From positions 868,001 through 932,000 of the forward strand of contig NFUV01000002.1 of the NCBI GenBank assembly GCA_002127295.1: a stretch of 64,000 nucleotides of DNA, read 5' to 3'. Positions within the stretch are counted from its first letter, which is position 1. Each line of letters starts with the position of its first letter. The position numbers and the translations under genes are program-made. The stretch is from Chitinophagaceae bacterium IBVUCB2. GTDB taxonomy: Bacteria > Bacteroidota > Bacteroidia > Chitinophagales > Chitinophagaceae. The notes beneath the pieces were generated by a model. The model was given only the letters and a program-made list of their open reading frames with translations. It ran no database searches and was not told where the DNA came from. Below are positions 26,544-35,280 of this stretch, one piece after another.

Positions 26544-26729
26544 ATGGCGCAAAAGAAATTAGAGGAACTGAATACCGAGTTTTTAAGCAGTTTGGAAGAG
26601 TACCTGAAAAGCAAAGGAGAAATTAAGGAAGAGGATCAGCAAAAGATACATACAGCCAAGGAAGAATTACAGGCCGCCTGGATAAAAATAAGAGAGGTAT
26701 TAATGGTTTTGGAAAGAATTGAAATTTGA
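26544..26729 (+). CDS. Small acidic helical protein
   Basis: A 61-residue charged protein beginning MAQKKLEELNTEF, with a long amphipathic helix (LEEYLKSKGEIKEED and KIHTAKEELQAAWIKIREV). No cysteines, no membrane segment. The ATG at 26544 is preferred over 26508. It resembles in style the other small helical proteins in this region, but not their exact motif. Function unknown. Confidence 0.5.
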   Translation: MAQKKLEELNTEFLSSLEEYLKSKGEIKEEDQQKIHTAKEELQAAWIKIREVLMVLERIEI

Positions 26730-26792
26730 CCAGTTGACGGGATGGCGCAAAAACAGATTACAATAAACGGGTAGCACTTGGCAGCAATTTTT

Positions 26793-26800
26793 TAGCTTTG
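26793..26800 (+). promoter_or_regulatory. -7 promoter element for an AraC regulator
   Basis: TAGCTTTG, exact TAnnTTTG match, 20 bases before the ATG at 26821. Confidence 0.55.
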
Positions 26801-26820
26801 TGGTACCCGTTTGTTTTTGA

Positions 26821-27690
26821 ATGGAAGCCTCAGTACACATATTATTTTCCTCCGCCTATTACGAAATATGCGATTTCAAATGCTTATGCCAGGAATGTTC
26901 GAAATCAAAAACTGAGTATAACGAGCATCTTTCGCTTTGCATCACCCGTTCCGGCAATTTTTATTACAATGCATTCCGTTCCACACTGGACACTTATACC
27001 GGCTCTGTCCTTATCAGCAAGCCCGGTTATGATTATACCATCTACCATCCCGGCGAAATACCGGATGAATGTACCATCATCGTTTTTAAAAAAACATTTT
27101 ATGAAGATATTGAAGAGCAACTTCAGCTAAGAGCTCATTGGTTCTTTGCTGATAAAGACATTCAATCTCTTTTAGTAAAAACAAATCCCCAAATAGAGCA
27201 ACTGCACAATGCATTATTACTGGCAACGAGGGAAAACAATCCATATAATTTGGAAATAGATACCCTTGTAATGGAATTAGTGGAAGAACTGTTGTCCCGT
27301 TTCACCAATTATGAAATGCCACAGCAACTCCCTGCCCGGTTAAAGAAACAGCACCTCGTAACGATCGAAAAAGCCAAACAATATTTGCATGATAACCTGT
27401 CGAAAAATATTTCATTAAACGAATTGGCAACGCATTGCTGCGTAAGTCCTTTTCATTTCAGCAGGATATTTAAGTTATTTTCCGGTTACCCGGTACACCT
27501 GTATTTACAACAAATGCGGTTGAACCACGCAGCCCTGTTACTTTCTACTGCATTGCCGGTGACGGATGTTGCATTTCAATCTGGGTTTAATAGTGTTGAT
27601 TATTTTTCTGCGGCCTTTAAAAAGCAATACAATGTTTCTCCCACTTTATTCCGGAACGGTAAAGAAAAAATAGCAAGATTTCACAAGTAG
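26821..27690 (+). CDS. AraC-family transcriptional regulator
   Basis: A 289-residue regulator. The C-terminal AraC DNA-binding domain has both helix-turn-helix units, the first around ISLNELATHCCVSPFHFSRIFK and the second PVTDVAFQSGFNSVDYFSAAFKK, ending in the typical VSPTLFR. The N-terminal about 180 residues form a cupin-like effector domain with a cysteine-rich start (CDFKCLCQECSKSK). The effector is unknown. It precedes an NTF2-like secreted protein with its own promoter. Confidence 0.88.
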   Translation: MEASVHILFSSAYYEICDFKCLCQECSKSKTEYNEHLSLCITRSGNFYYNAFRSTLDTYTGSVLISKPGYDYTIYHPGEIPDECTIIVFKKTFYEDIEEQLQLRAHWFFADKDIQSLLVKTNPQIEQLHNALLLATRENNPYNLEIDTLVMELVEELLSRFTNYEMPQQLPARLKKQHLVTIEKAKQYLHDNLSKNISLNELATHCCVSPFHFSRIFKLFSGYPVHLYLQQMRLNHAALLLSTALPVTDVAFQSGFNSVDYFSAAFKKQYNVSPTLFRNGKEKIARFHK

Positions 27691-27707
27691 TGCTTCTCTG
27701 CGGATCA

Positions 27708-27715
27708 TAGTTTTG
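27708..27715 (+). promoter_or_regulatory. -7 promoter element for the NTF2-like gene
   Basis: TAGTTTTG, exact TAnnTTTG match, 25 bases before the ATG at 27741. Confidence 0.5.
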
Positions 27716-27740
27716 TTCTTCATCAAACTAACAGGTAGTA

Positions 27741-28232
27741 ATGAAGAAGATCATTTGTAGCAGTATAATTGCTGTAGGTGCTTTACAGGCTTCTGCACAG
27801 GAAACAGATATGCAGGCATTAAAAAGATTGAACGCCACCTTCATCCACAATTTTGTAACCAACGATACGGCTTCGCATAGTGCTATCATTCATGCAGATT
27901 TTATCCGCATCAGCAGCGAAGGAGAATTTATGGGCCGCAAAGAATACCTGGAAGGCTGGGCCACCGGTTTTAATGGTTTTATATATTGGGATTACCGCAA
28001 GGAAGACATTAAGATAGTTGGAACTATGGCGCTGGTTCGTTCCCAAAACAAATATGTTTTTGAAAAAGATGGAAAAGAAATGGAAGGAGTGGTAATGTAT
28101 ACGGATACTTACATCAAGGAAAACGGGGAATGGAAATGTATACAGGCGCAAATCGGAAAAGTGGCTCCGCAGTTTGCAGCAGGAGATGAGACCATTGTAA
28201 GAAAATATGATTTCAGGAAAAACAAAAAATAA
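27741..28232 (+). CDS. Secreted NTF2-like (DUF4440-type) protein
   Basis: A 163-residue protein with signal peptide (ending ASAQ, residue 20) and an NTF2/SnoaL-like fold pattern: LKRLNATFIHNFVTNDT, ADFIRISSEGEFMGRKEYL and VMYTDTYIKENGEWKCIQAQ. The fold typically encloses a small hydrophobic ligand or acts as an isomerase; function unknown here. Its stop abuts the stop of the convergent DUF3667 gene. Confidence 0.8.
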   Translation: MKKIICSSIIAVGALQASAQETDMQALKRLNATFIHNFVTNDTASHSAIIHADFIRISSEGEFMGRKEYLEGWATGFNGFIYWDYRKEDIKIVGTMALVRSQNKYVFEKDGKEMEGVVMYTDTYIKENGEWKCIQAQIGKVAPQFAAGDETIVRKYDFRKNKK

Positions 28233-29027
28233 TTACAGGAGCTTGCTCAACCACATCAACAGGTAAGCAGAAGCCAGCATTAACGATAAAACAATAAATG
28301 CCCCCACCGTACAAGCAATTGCTGTACGCACCTTATTTTTTGCAGGATCCACAAACTTGAATAAGGCATAGCTGGCATACGAGACCATTAATACCAGGTT
28401 CACTATTTCCATACTACGGATAAAAACTCCGTTGCGTACCCAGCCTGTTAGCAGGTATAGCACACTTTGTATCAATACACCTTGTGCCAGGATGAACATG
28501 ATAATGATGGCATTCTCTGCAAAATTGAACCGTTGTTTTAAGAAGCGGAAAAAAGAATAACAGAATAATGCGCAAACAGGTATGGCCAGTAACATGTATA
28601 AATAAGTATGCTCTAAAAACCACCACTGCGAGGCATCATATTCTTTGATGAATTCCACTTCTTTGGGCGACATGGTTAGCAGCTCCTGCTCATCATAATA
28701 ATGCAGGTTGGTGATCTTAACTGCAAAAAGATTAAGCACCAGCATAATGGCCAGGTAAGTGATGGGATTAAAATAAAGTTTGCGACGCCCTTGCAGGTAT
28801 TCCCGGATAGCAGCTCCTGGCCGTTTGAACAATTGATGCACATTATAAAAGAAGCCACTGTCCACATGAAAAATGGCATGTGGAATATCATGGAGCAGGG
28901 ATTTTAAGTGTATGCGATGCTCGTCATGCTTTTGACCACAGTGGGAGCAATATTTTTTTTGAATATACTCACCGCAGTTATTGCAGGTAATAACAGAAGT
29001 AGTGTTGTTAGCGAATTGGTTCGACAT
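28233..29027 (-). CDS. DUF3667 family zinc-ribbon membrane protein
   Basis: A 264-residue protein with an N-terminal zinc ribbon (CNNCGEYIQKKYCSHCGQ), the family motif HVDSGFFYNVHQLFKRPG, then RKLYFNPITYLAIM and four or five membrane segments. DUF3667 proteins are common in Bacteroidota and uncharacterised. An exact -7 element is at 29071-29078. Confidence 0.85.
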   Translation of the reverse strand: MSNQFANNTTSVITCNNCGEYIQKKYCSHCGQKHDEHRIHLKSLLHDIPHAIFHVDSGFFYNVHQLFKRPGAAIREYLQGRRKLYFNPITYLAIMLVLNLFAVKITNLHYYDEQELLTMSPKEVEFIKEYDASQWWFLEHTYLYMLLAIPVCALFCYSFFRFLKQRFNFAENAIIIMFILAQGVLIQSVLYLLTGWVRNGVFIRSMEIVNLVLMVSYASYALFKFVDPAKNKVRTAIACTVGAFIVLSLMLASAYLLMWLSKLL

Positions 29028-29070
29028 GACTTCTTATTACGAGTGATTTTACGGGCATCGTAATAATGCA

Positions 29071-29078
29071 CAAATCTA
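29071..29078 (-). promoter_or_regulatory. -7 promoter element for the DUF3667 gene
   Basis: Reads TAGATTTG on the minus strand, exact TAnnTTTG match, 43 bases before the ATG at 29027. Confidence 0.5.
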
Positions 29079-29150
29079 CAAGAGACATGATCTTTCTGTG
29101 CCTGTATCCTGTATGGGTTGGCAATTTTAGAAGATGAATTGTAGTAACAA

Positions 29151-29558
29151 CTAATGTTCTGCTACTTCCAGCCAATAGGAGAGAAACTGTTGGATCTTTT
29201 TCTGCGTAGCCTCTACTGAAGATGGCTTTGTGATAAAGGTGCTGGCACCAGCCCGGTAACATTCTTTTACATAATCAGCAGATGATCTTTCGCCCAGCAG
29301 CACTACGGGAATATGTGCATACGAATCGTTGGTTTTGAGTTGGCGTAAAGTTCTTCCTCTTTCTTTTAGAGTGCCCTGGTCATTTACAAGAATGAGTAAC
29401 GGTTCGCCATTTAAAGCGATGGTTTGTTCCATCTCTTCAGAATTGTCCACATATTTTATGGTAACAGAAGGATTGATAGCTGCGAGTGCTGATTCAGTTA
29501 TATACTGATCGTCAGCATCAGCCTGTAACATTAATAGGTAAGAAGACATAGCTGGCAA
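29151..29558 (-). CDS. Degenerate response-regulator receiver domain (pseudo-receiver)
   Basis: A 135-residue stand-alone receiver-like domain (start 29558, or 29549 at the second methionine). The secondary pattern is kept (LLILVNDQ, HIPVVLLGE, AGASTFITKPSS), including the conserved lysine-proline. By alignment with a typical CheY-like domain the phospho-accepting aspartate is N59, the switch threonine is a glycine (LLGERSS), and the N-terminal acidic pair is Q12-A13. It probably cannot be phosphorylated in the usual way and may act as a constitutive or ligand-driven adaptor (inference). No kinase is adjacent. A perfect inverted repeat lies eight bases upstream. Confidence 0.72.
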   Translation of the reverse strand: MPAMSSYLLMLQADADDQYITESALAAINPSVTIKYVDNSEEMEQTIALNGEPLLILVNDQGTLKERGRTLRQLKTNDSYAHIPVVLLGERSSADYVKECYRAGASTFITKPSSVEATQKKIQQFLSYWLEVAEH

Positions 29559-29565
29559 TTTAATA

Positions 29566-29600
29566 GGCCAATCAACCGGCTACTATGCGGTTGATTGGCC
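29566..29600. repeat. Perfect 13-bp inverted repeat upstream of the pseudo-receiver
   Basis: GGCCAATCAACCG at 29566-29578 pairs with CGGTTGATTGGCC at 29588-29600, loop nine bases. It lacks a T run, and lies between the stop of the small membrane protein gene and the start of the receiver gene. Confidence 0.75.
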
Positions 29601-29645
29601 ATTAAGAAATACAATACCAATTTGCAGTAGGCTAGTTGGTTTGTA

Positions 29646-29831
29646 CTAGACGTTAATACCTTTCATAGAATCCAACAGGCCAAAAGCTTTTAAAAGCCAA
29701 AGCACAATTGCGATCACTACAACAGCGTTGAGGATGGTTTTGATTTTTCCGTCCATCGGAATATAAGAATTGATGAGCCAGAGGATAACACCTGCAACAA
29801 TAAGAACAACGATGATAGTTAGAAGCGACAT
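29646..29831 (-). CDS. Thivi_2564-type small membrane protein
   Basis: A 61-residue protein with two membrane segments, LLTIIVVLIVAGVILWLIN and IKTILNAVVVIAIVLWLLKAF, joined by a short SYIPMDGK loop. Length and the Y-I-P-M-D turn match the Thivi_2564 family of small hydrophobic proteins. Function unknown. It lies upstream of the pseudo-receiver gene on the same strand, separated by the inverted repeat. Confidence 0.8.
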   Translation of the reverse strand: MSLLTIIVVLIVAGVILWLINSYIPMDGKIKTILNAVVVIAIVLWLLKAFGLLDSMKGINV

Positions 29832-30130
29832 AGTATAATTTTAGAAGGTGAAATTCAAAGTACATGCCATATAAATTAACAGCTCTTTGGCCTGTATTAG
29901 ATAAATTACTATACTGAAGATTGTGGAAATAGTGGAAAACATTTCCCATTCATAATAAGTGGGTAATCTTTTCACCAGAAGTTGAGAATTCTTTATAAAA
30001 TTGGAATGCTAAATTAAACAGATTAAAATCTACTTAAAAGCGAGTAGAAGACTTAAATATTTATAAATATTGCATGAAATTTGATGTACTATTTCAATCT
30101 TTTACCAAAACCTCTAACGCTTTAACCAAA
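29832..30130. other. Divergent intergenic region
   Basis: About 300 bases between two small divergent genes. I see no RNA gene, repeat or exact -7 element. A 98-codon frame on the minus strand overlapping the left end is a shadow of the small membrane gene. Confidence 0.35.
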
Positions 30131-30343
30131 ATGGAAAATTTAAGCTCTCTGCCGACAAACACACTTGTTGATATGCTGGCAACGCATACGGCCAACTATC
30201 TGAAATTGACGGACGAAATAGGAAAAGAAGAAGAGTATGCTAAAACAGTTTTAAGCATTAAAGCCCTTCAGGCAGAAATAGATGCCCGTAAAAGAACAGC
30301 CGAAAATACCAGCACTACAGATCCTAATATAATAATACAATAA
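30131..30343 (+). CDS. Small helical protein, paralogue of 24410-24622
   Basis: A 70-residue protein starting MENLSSLPTNTLVDML. It shares length and spacing with the protein at 24410-24622: LVDML...LKLxxEIGxxxEYAK...LxIKALQxEIxxR. The start at 30131 is chosen because it gives the same N-terminus as the paralogue; the earlier start at 30074 adds an unrelated stretch. Cytoplasmic, function unknown, followed by a strong terminator. Confidence 0.68.
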   Translation: MENLSSLPTNTLVDMLATHTANYLKLTDEIGKEEEYAKTVLSIKALQAEIDARKRTAENTSTTDPNIIIQ

Positions 30344-30380
30344 AGCAAAACGATTTTTCTTCTCAAGGTTTAATGGTTAC

Positions 30381-30407
30381 AGGCGGCTTCGAGAGCCGCC
30401 TTTTTTT
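30381..30407 (+). terminator. GC-rich hairpin terminator
   Basis: AGGCGGCT at 30381-30388 and AGCCGCCT at 30394-30401, five-base loop, then seven Ts. Confidence 0.9.
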
Positions 30408-30464
30408 ATGTGAAGTAAAGAAGAGGATATCGGAAGCGATGGTTAAGTAGTTGAAATGATAGAT

Positions 30465-31313
30465 CTACCGGCGAATTTTTTTTGTCCATTCTTCCCGCCC
30501 TTCTTTATTGTAAAAAATAATTGCATACAGCCTTCCATCTTCGTCATATTGTTTCCATTCTTTAACAGGGCTGCCATTTTTATAGGAACCTATAAAATAA
30601 TAACCGGCAGCACTGTTGCGGTGGAGCCATACTCCATCTCTTAATCCGTTTTTATAATAACCGGAGTCCCTGGCGATGCCACCGGCAAAAAAATTCATAT
30701 ACAAACCATGATGAAGGCATTCGTTGAATACCGGTATATAGCTATTTGCGGTATTACTATTATTTTCTACCATTTGCAGCAGCGATTGCATCGAACGTTT
30801 TTGTTGATTAAATGAAAATGAATACGCTGCGCTAATTGCATAGAGTGCTTGTAACCTGTCGGTCTTATATAGAGCACTGAGAGTATAAAAATATTTTTTG
30901 GGATGGGCCAAACGCATTTCTTCTTTTACCTGCTGCAATTTACCTGCATCATACTGCCGGATAGCAAGTAAGTGCCCCGATGAATCCCATCGTTTCCATT
31001 CTCCATCGGGGACACCATTGCGCAAGTAGCCCGAATCCAACTTTTTATTACCCGGATAAAAACTTTCCCAGGCGCCATGTAGTTTTTGTTTTTTTACATG
31101 GCCGCTAAATAAAAGCTGTTGCTGCAGCTGTGCCGAAACAGCACCATCAGCGGGAAGTTGAATAAGATGTGTCCATTCTGCAAAAGAGCCAATAGTTATC
31201 TTCTTTTGATCAGTGGAATGAAAGGTAACTGTGCCAACCTTTTGAGGTGGCTGCGCAGTAATAAATTGTGCTATCAATAATATGATAGCAGGTATGAAAA
31301 AGTATTTTTTCAT
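30465..31313 (-). CDS. Secreted MORN-repeat (YwqK-like) protein
   Basis: A 282-residue protein with signal peptide MKKYFFIPAIILLIAQFI (start chosen at 31313). It contains MORN_2-like repeats, such as LHGAWESFYPGNKKLDSGYL, NGVPDGEWKRWDSSGHLLA and NGSPVKEWKQYDEDGRLYA. Relatives are often called 'YwqK antitoxin', but here the export signal and the lack of a toxin gene argue against that. It probably binds something at the envelope. Confidence 0.78.
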   Translation of the reverse strand: MKKYFFIPAIILLIAQFITAQPPQKVGTVTFHSTDQKKITIGSFAEWTHLIQLPADGAVSAQLQQQLLFSGHVKKQKLHGAWESFYPGNKKLDSGYLRNGVPDGEWKRWDSSGHLLAIRQYDAGKLQQVKEEMRLAHPKKYFYTLSALYKTDRLQALYAISAAYSFSFNQQKRSMQSLLQMVENNSNTANSYIPVFNECLHHGLYMNFFAGGIARDSGYYKNGLRDGVWLHRNSAAGYYFIGSYKNGSPVKEWKQYDEDGRLYAIIFYNKEGREEWTKKIRR

Positions 31314-31418
31314 ATAACAAGCACTGTAAGTTATATCCAATTTTACGGATGACAAAGATTGAAGGACTAATCTTTATCTTAATCTGTGCTTGTGTAAATA
31401 ATTCGGAAGCTTTTTTAT

Positions 31419-33668
31419 TTATTGCACCAGCTTAATATCCCATATTGGTTTTAAACCTAATAAATGCTCTACGAAATAATTCCATAGCTTTTTATTGAAA
31501 TACTCAGCTGTTTTGCCTGTATATCCATGCCGCTGGCTGGGAAAAATGAGCATATCAAACTCTTTATCTGCTTTTACAAGTGCTTCGGCTAATTTAAAAG
31601 TGGCCGAGGGATTTACATTTTCGTCAATCCCACCATGTACGATCAATAGTTTTCCTTTCAGGTTTTTGGCCATGGTGATGTTTGATGCATAGTGATAAGT
31701 AGAATCAACCGGCCAACCCATATACATTTCAGGCCACCAATCTTTTTCCATTCTAAAATCATGATCGGCAGAACTGGCTACTGCTACTTTATAAAAATTT
31801 GGAAATTCCAGCATGGCATGTCCTGCATCATAACCTCCGGCAGAGTGGCCAAAAATGCCAACCTTTGTTGTATCAATCCAGCTATATCTTTTGCCTAACT
31901 CCCGTATGGCCAGTACATGATCGGTTAAATTCTTACCCATGTTTTTGTATGATACATTATGAAAGGCTTTTGATCTTCCTGCCGTACCCATTCCATCAAT
32001 GGTAACAACAATAAAACCTAATTCTGCCAGGGCCTGGTTGTTTCTTCCGAGTGAAGAAGCAAAACTGCGGGGAAACATATTTGTATGTGGCCCTGTATAG
32101 CTCTGATCGATCACCGGGTATTTTTTAGTGTGATCGAAATTGGATGGCTTCCAGATAGCACCATAAATGGTAGTGGTATCATCTCTGCCAATAGCAGTAA
32201 AAGGTTGTGGAAATTTATAGTCCATTTTTAATAAGTCATCAATGATGGCTTTGCTTAGTTCATATACAATTTTACCCGATGATGTTTCCCTCAATACTGT
32301 TTTGGTGGGTTGGTCCAATGTAGAAATATTGTCTACAAAGTATTTTCCGTCGGGAGAAACAGCAATATCATGATTAGCATTTTCGGGAGTTAGTAAGGTT
32401 GTGCCTTTCCCATCTGCAGTAGTACTGTAAAAATGCTGGTAATAAGGATTGCGGCCATCTTCTTTGCCTTGTGCAGTAAAAAGAATATTTTTTGTGGTAG
32501 CATCTACATGAGCAATAGTATTTACATAGTAAGAGCCATTGGTAATTGGCTTTACCGATTTGTCTTTAATATCCAGCAGGTACAGTTGTTTCCAACCTTC
32601 TTTTTCCGAGGTAAGGATCATTTTTTTCCATTCATCTTCTGCCCACCAGTCAAAGTTGTCAATATTGGTAGTACTCTTTTCTGTATATAATAATGTTTGT
32701 GTTTTAGTATTTACATTATAACTATATAGATCTATTTGCTGGTAACCCCGTTTCCCATTTTCAATATAAAGTACTCCCGGTTCTTTCGACCAATTCAGTC
32801 CTGCTGTATTTACATTTCTAAATTCATCTTTTCTTATTTCTTCCCCTGTTTCTATATTAAATAAAACAGGTGTCATATAAACCATGTCCGTATCACCCGG
32901 TGAGCCCCGGTAATAAGAGAGCAGCTTGGGTTTATACAATGTATCAATACTCCAATCCAGCAAATACATTTTTTGTCCTTTGGTAAGGTCACATATATAA
33001 GTCTGGATCCATTTTGAATCCGGCGACCATTGCACAGAAAAATGCGGTGGTCTTTCACCATTTTCCCCCTCTATTATTTCGCCCCAGCCATAATAGCTGG
33101 CATACTCATAATTCTTTTTTCCGCCGGTACTTAATTGTTTTGTTTCACCTGTTGCTGCTGATTTAATATATAAATTGAATTTGTCTGCATAAGCGATCCA
33201 TTTTCCATCCGGAGATTTTCTTTCCATCGGGTTAGGCCGTGGATCTTCTTTCGGCGTTAATGTATAATCGCTTAAGTTAAGTGTATAGGTTTTCCCTTCT
33301 GTTGTTATCGATAGTTGAGAATTGTTGATATAGCGAACATCTGTAACTGGCAGGTCAGCGGCGGTGGCAGGTTTCTTTAATAAATCTGTTAATGATTTGG
33401 CCAGCCTTGCATGGTCAAAAAAAGGTGCTGTCTTCATGGTAGTAAATTCAAATTTATTGTACCGCTTTTCTTTTTTATCCTGTGTGATGTAGGAGAAGCC
33501 GGTACTGTCGGCAAACCAGTTCACTGTAACATGCAGGTTGAAGATATTTTTACTCAAATTTCTCATATGAAGAGATGCCGCCCTGTCATAATCCTGCCTG
33601 GTCATTTTTTGTGCACTGCCACAAACATGTAATAATGTAACGATGAGTATAAGAAAACTCTTTTTCAT
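31419..33668 (-). CDS. S9 family (DPP IV-like) serine peptidase
   Basis: A 749-residue peptidase with signal peptide (ending GSAQ, residue 19), an N-terminal beta-propeller domain (about 30-490; e.g. SPDGKWIAYADKFNLYI) and a C-terminal alpha/beta-hydrolase. The triad is visible: S609 (GHSAGG), D682 (HGGIDENVN) and H714 (SQRHGYTG). It is close to prolyl dipeptidyl peptidase type enzymes, which remove Xaa-Pro dipeptides; exact specificity is inferred. An exact -7 element is at 33688-33695. Confidence 0.92.
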   Translation of the reverse strand: MKKSFLILIVTLLHVCGSAQKMTRQDYDRAASLHMRNLSKNIFNLHVTVNWFADSTGFSYITQDKKEKRYNKFEFTTMKTAPFFDHARLAKSLTDLLKKPATAADLPVTDVRYINNSQLSITTEGKTYTLNLSDYTLTPKEDPRPNPMERKSPDGKWIAYADKFNLYIKSAATGETKQLSTGGKKNYEYASYYGWGEIIEGENGERPPHFSVQWSPDSKWIQTYICDLTKGQKMYLLDWSIDTLYKPKLLSYYRGSPGDTDMVYMTPVLFNIETGEEIRKDEFRNVNTAGLNWSKEPGVLYIENGKRGYQQIDLYSYNVNTKTQTLLYTEKSTTNIDNFDWWAEDEWKKMILTSEKEGWKQLYLLDIKDKSVKPITNGSYYVNTIAHVDATTKNILFTAQGKEDGRNPYYQHFYSTTADGKGTTLLTPENANHDIAVSPDGKYFVDNISTLDQPTKTVLRETSSGKIVYELSKAIIDDLLKMDYKFPQPFTAIGRDDTTTIYGAIWKPSNFDHTKKYPVIDQSYTGPHTNMFPRSFASSLGRNNQALAELGFIVVTIDGMGTAGRSKAFHNVSYKNMGKNLTDHVLAIRELGKRYSWIDTTKVGIFGHSAGGYDAGHAMLEFPNFYKVAVASSADHDFRMEKDWWPEMYMGWPVDSTYHYASNITMAKNLKGKLLIVHGGIDENVNPSATFKLAEALVKADKEFDMLIFPSQRHGYTGKTAEYFNKKLWNYFVEHLLGLKPIWDIKLVQ

Positions 33669-33687
33669 GCAACAGTTTTTTGGTAAA

Positions 33688-33695
33688 CAAATATA
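33688..33695 (-). promoter_or_regulatory. -7 promoter element for the S9 peptidase gene
   Basis: Reads TATATTTG on the minus strand, exact TAnnTTTG match, 19 bases before the ATG at 33668. Confidence 0.5.
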
Positions 33696-33734
33696 TTTCT
33701 TACTGGCTGAGTCGCTGAATAAATTTCCCCGGGA

Positions 33735-35033
33735 TCAGCTTAGTTCTTTATTCCTTTTTTTCTGCCACTCTACTAACAGGTAGATGATAAGTCCAACAGC
33801 AACGGCAATGGAAACATCCCGCAATTCGTTTAGTTTAGAGCTGGTCAATAGCCAGCAGGCTAACAGCACACCGGCCACGGCAAAGAATTTTCCATACCGG
33901 ATCTTAAAGAAGCCAGTTTGTTCCGGGTTTCTTTTGCGCAGGCGTAGCAGTGCGATACATACAATAGCATAGATCATAACCCTTGTAATAGCACTGATGG
34001 TAGCTGCATAGATAAATGAGTTGCTGATTGATATGATAATGGTGACCACCGTGAATAATATCAATGACCAGGTAGGTGTTTTAAATTTCGGGTGCACAAA
34101 AGAAAAGACTTTTGGAAATTGTTTCTCTTCGCTAAAAGCAAAAGGCAATCTTGATCCTACCAGCATAATAGCATTTAATGTTCCTGTTACAGAAAACAAA
34201 GCACCCAGTGCAATCAGTGTAGCTCCTGTTTTTCCCATAAACAAACCGGCTGCTTCTGCCAGCGGCTTATCAGATGTTGCAAGGGAAGTCAAGGTTCCAA
34301 TACTTACAACCTGTATCAGCATATAAATAACAGCAATGAATAAGGCGGATAATAATAAGGCAAACGGAAGATTTTTTCCCGGATTTTTTACTTCCCCGGA
34401 GTTGACTAATACGGATTCAAATCCGCCAAAGGCAAATACTAATAATAAAACGGTAGAGGAGAAGGAAGAAAAACCGGGTATTTGTTTTATTTCAAAATTG
34501 GCGGGTTCAATATGCAGAAAGCCAACAATAATAAAAAGCAGGAGAGGTAACAATTTAGCAACGGTGAGAAAATTATTTACCCGGGTTGAATTTTTTATTC
34601 CAATATGATTGATAAATGCCAGCAGCAGGGTGATGCCTAAAATAGTAATGATGCGGGAGGAAGGTTGTGAAAACCAATTGGAAAAAACCGACAGGTAAGT
34701 AACTAACAAATTGATCAATGCGGCATAAGTAATAAAACGGGTCAACAACAATAACCAGCCGGTTAGAAAGGCGGGTAATTTTCCAAAAGAAGATAGGGCA
34801 TACAGGTAAGGTCCGCCGGTTTTGTCAAATCGACTGCTTACTTCTGCAAAACATAAAATGATGACGAAAACGGCCAGGGCACAAACAAAGAGAGCCGCAA
34901 TACTATAGACCCCTACCATTTTAAAAACCCTGGAGGGAAGGCCAAAAATACCGGCACCAATAACGCCGTTAATAAAGAGAAGCACCAATGCCCATTTGCC
35001 GATGCTGCGATTTAGCATTGGGAAAGATAACAA
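33735..35033 (-). CDS. APC-family amino acid permease
   Basis: A 432-residue integral membrane protein with about 12 hydrophobic segments. The first segment, GVIGAGIFGLPSRVF, carries the helix-break motif of the APC superfamily, and KTGGPYLYALSSFGKLPAF is the next conserved block. Substrate is probably an amino acid or amine (inference). It lies upstream of the S9 peptidase on the same strand, which would fit uptake of released amino acids, but there is a 66-base gap with its own promoter. Confidence 0.85.
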   Translation of the reverse strand: MLSFPMLNRSIGKWALVLLFINGVIGAGIFGLPSRVFKMVGVYSIAALFVCALAVFVIILCFAEVSSRFDKTGGPYLYALSSFGKLPAFLTGWLLLLTRFITYAALINLLVTYLSVFSNWFSQPSSRIITILGITLLLAFINHIGIKNSTRVNNFLTVAKLLPLLLFIIVGFLHIEPANFEIKQIPGFSSFSSTVLLLVFAFGGFESVLVNSGEVKNPGKNLPFALLLSALFIAVIYMLIQVVSIGTLTSLATSDKPLAEAAGLFMGKTGATLIALGALFSVTGTLNAIMLVGSRLPFAFSEEKQFPKVFSFVHPKFKTPTWSLILFTVVTIIISISNSFIYAATISAITRVMIYAIVCIALLRLRKRNPEQTGFFKIRYGKFFAVAGVLLACWLLTSSKLNELRDVSIAVAVGLIIYLLVEWQKKRNKELS

Positions 35034-35280
35034 AAAATGACTTTCCCGGGAATGCTCTCTACAAGGCCCTGGTGATTATTTCAAGGGCACTTTTAAGAGC
35101 TGGTTAGCTGGAATGCTGGAAAGTTGAATGCGACGACTGTTTTTTATTTTATAAGATTCATGCAAAAGGTTACATCATTCACACATTTGCAACCTAAGCC
35201 TGATTTTTTTGTACCTTATACTATGTTCCATAATCCCTTGAGTTGAAATATTATATTGCTCAGGGAAAAACAGTAATATT

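Noticed and set aside
29653-29949. 98-codon minus-strand frame overlapping the small Thivi_2564-type gene
   Set aside because: It is out of frame with the recognised membrane protein and is rich in histidine, tyrosine and cysteine, as shadows often are.
30465-31313. YwqK-type 'antitoxin' as half of a toxin-antitoxin system
   Set aside because: It carries an export signal and MORN repeats, and no small toxin gene is adjacent.
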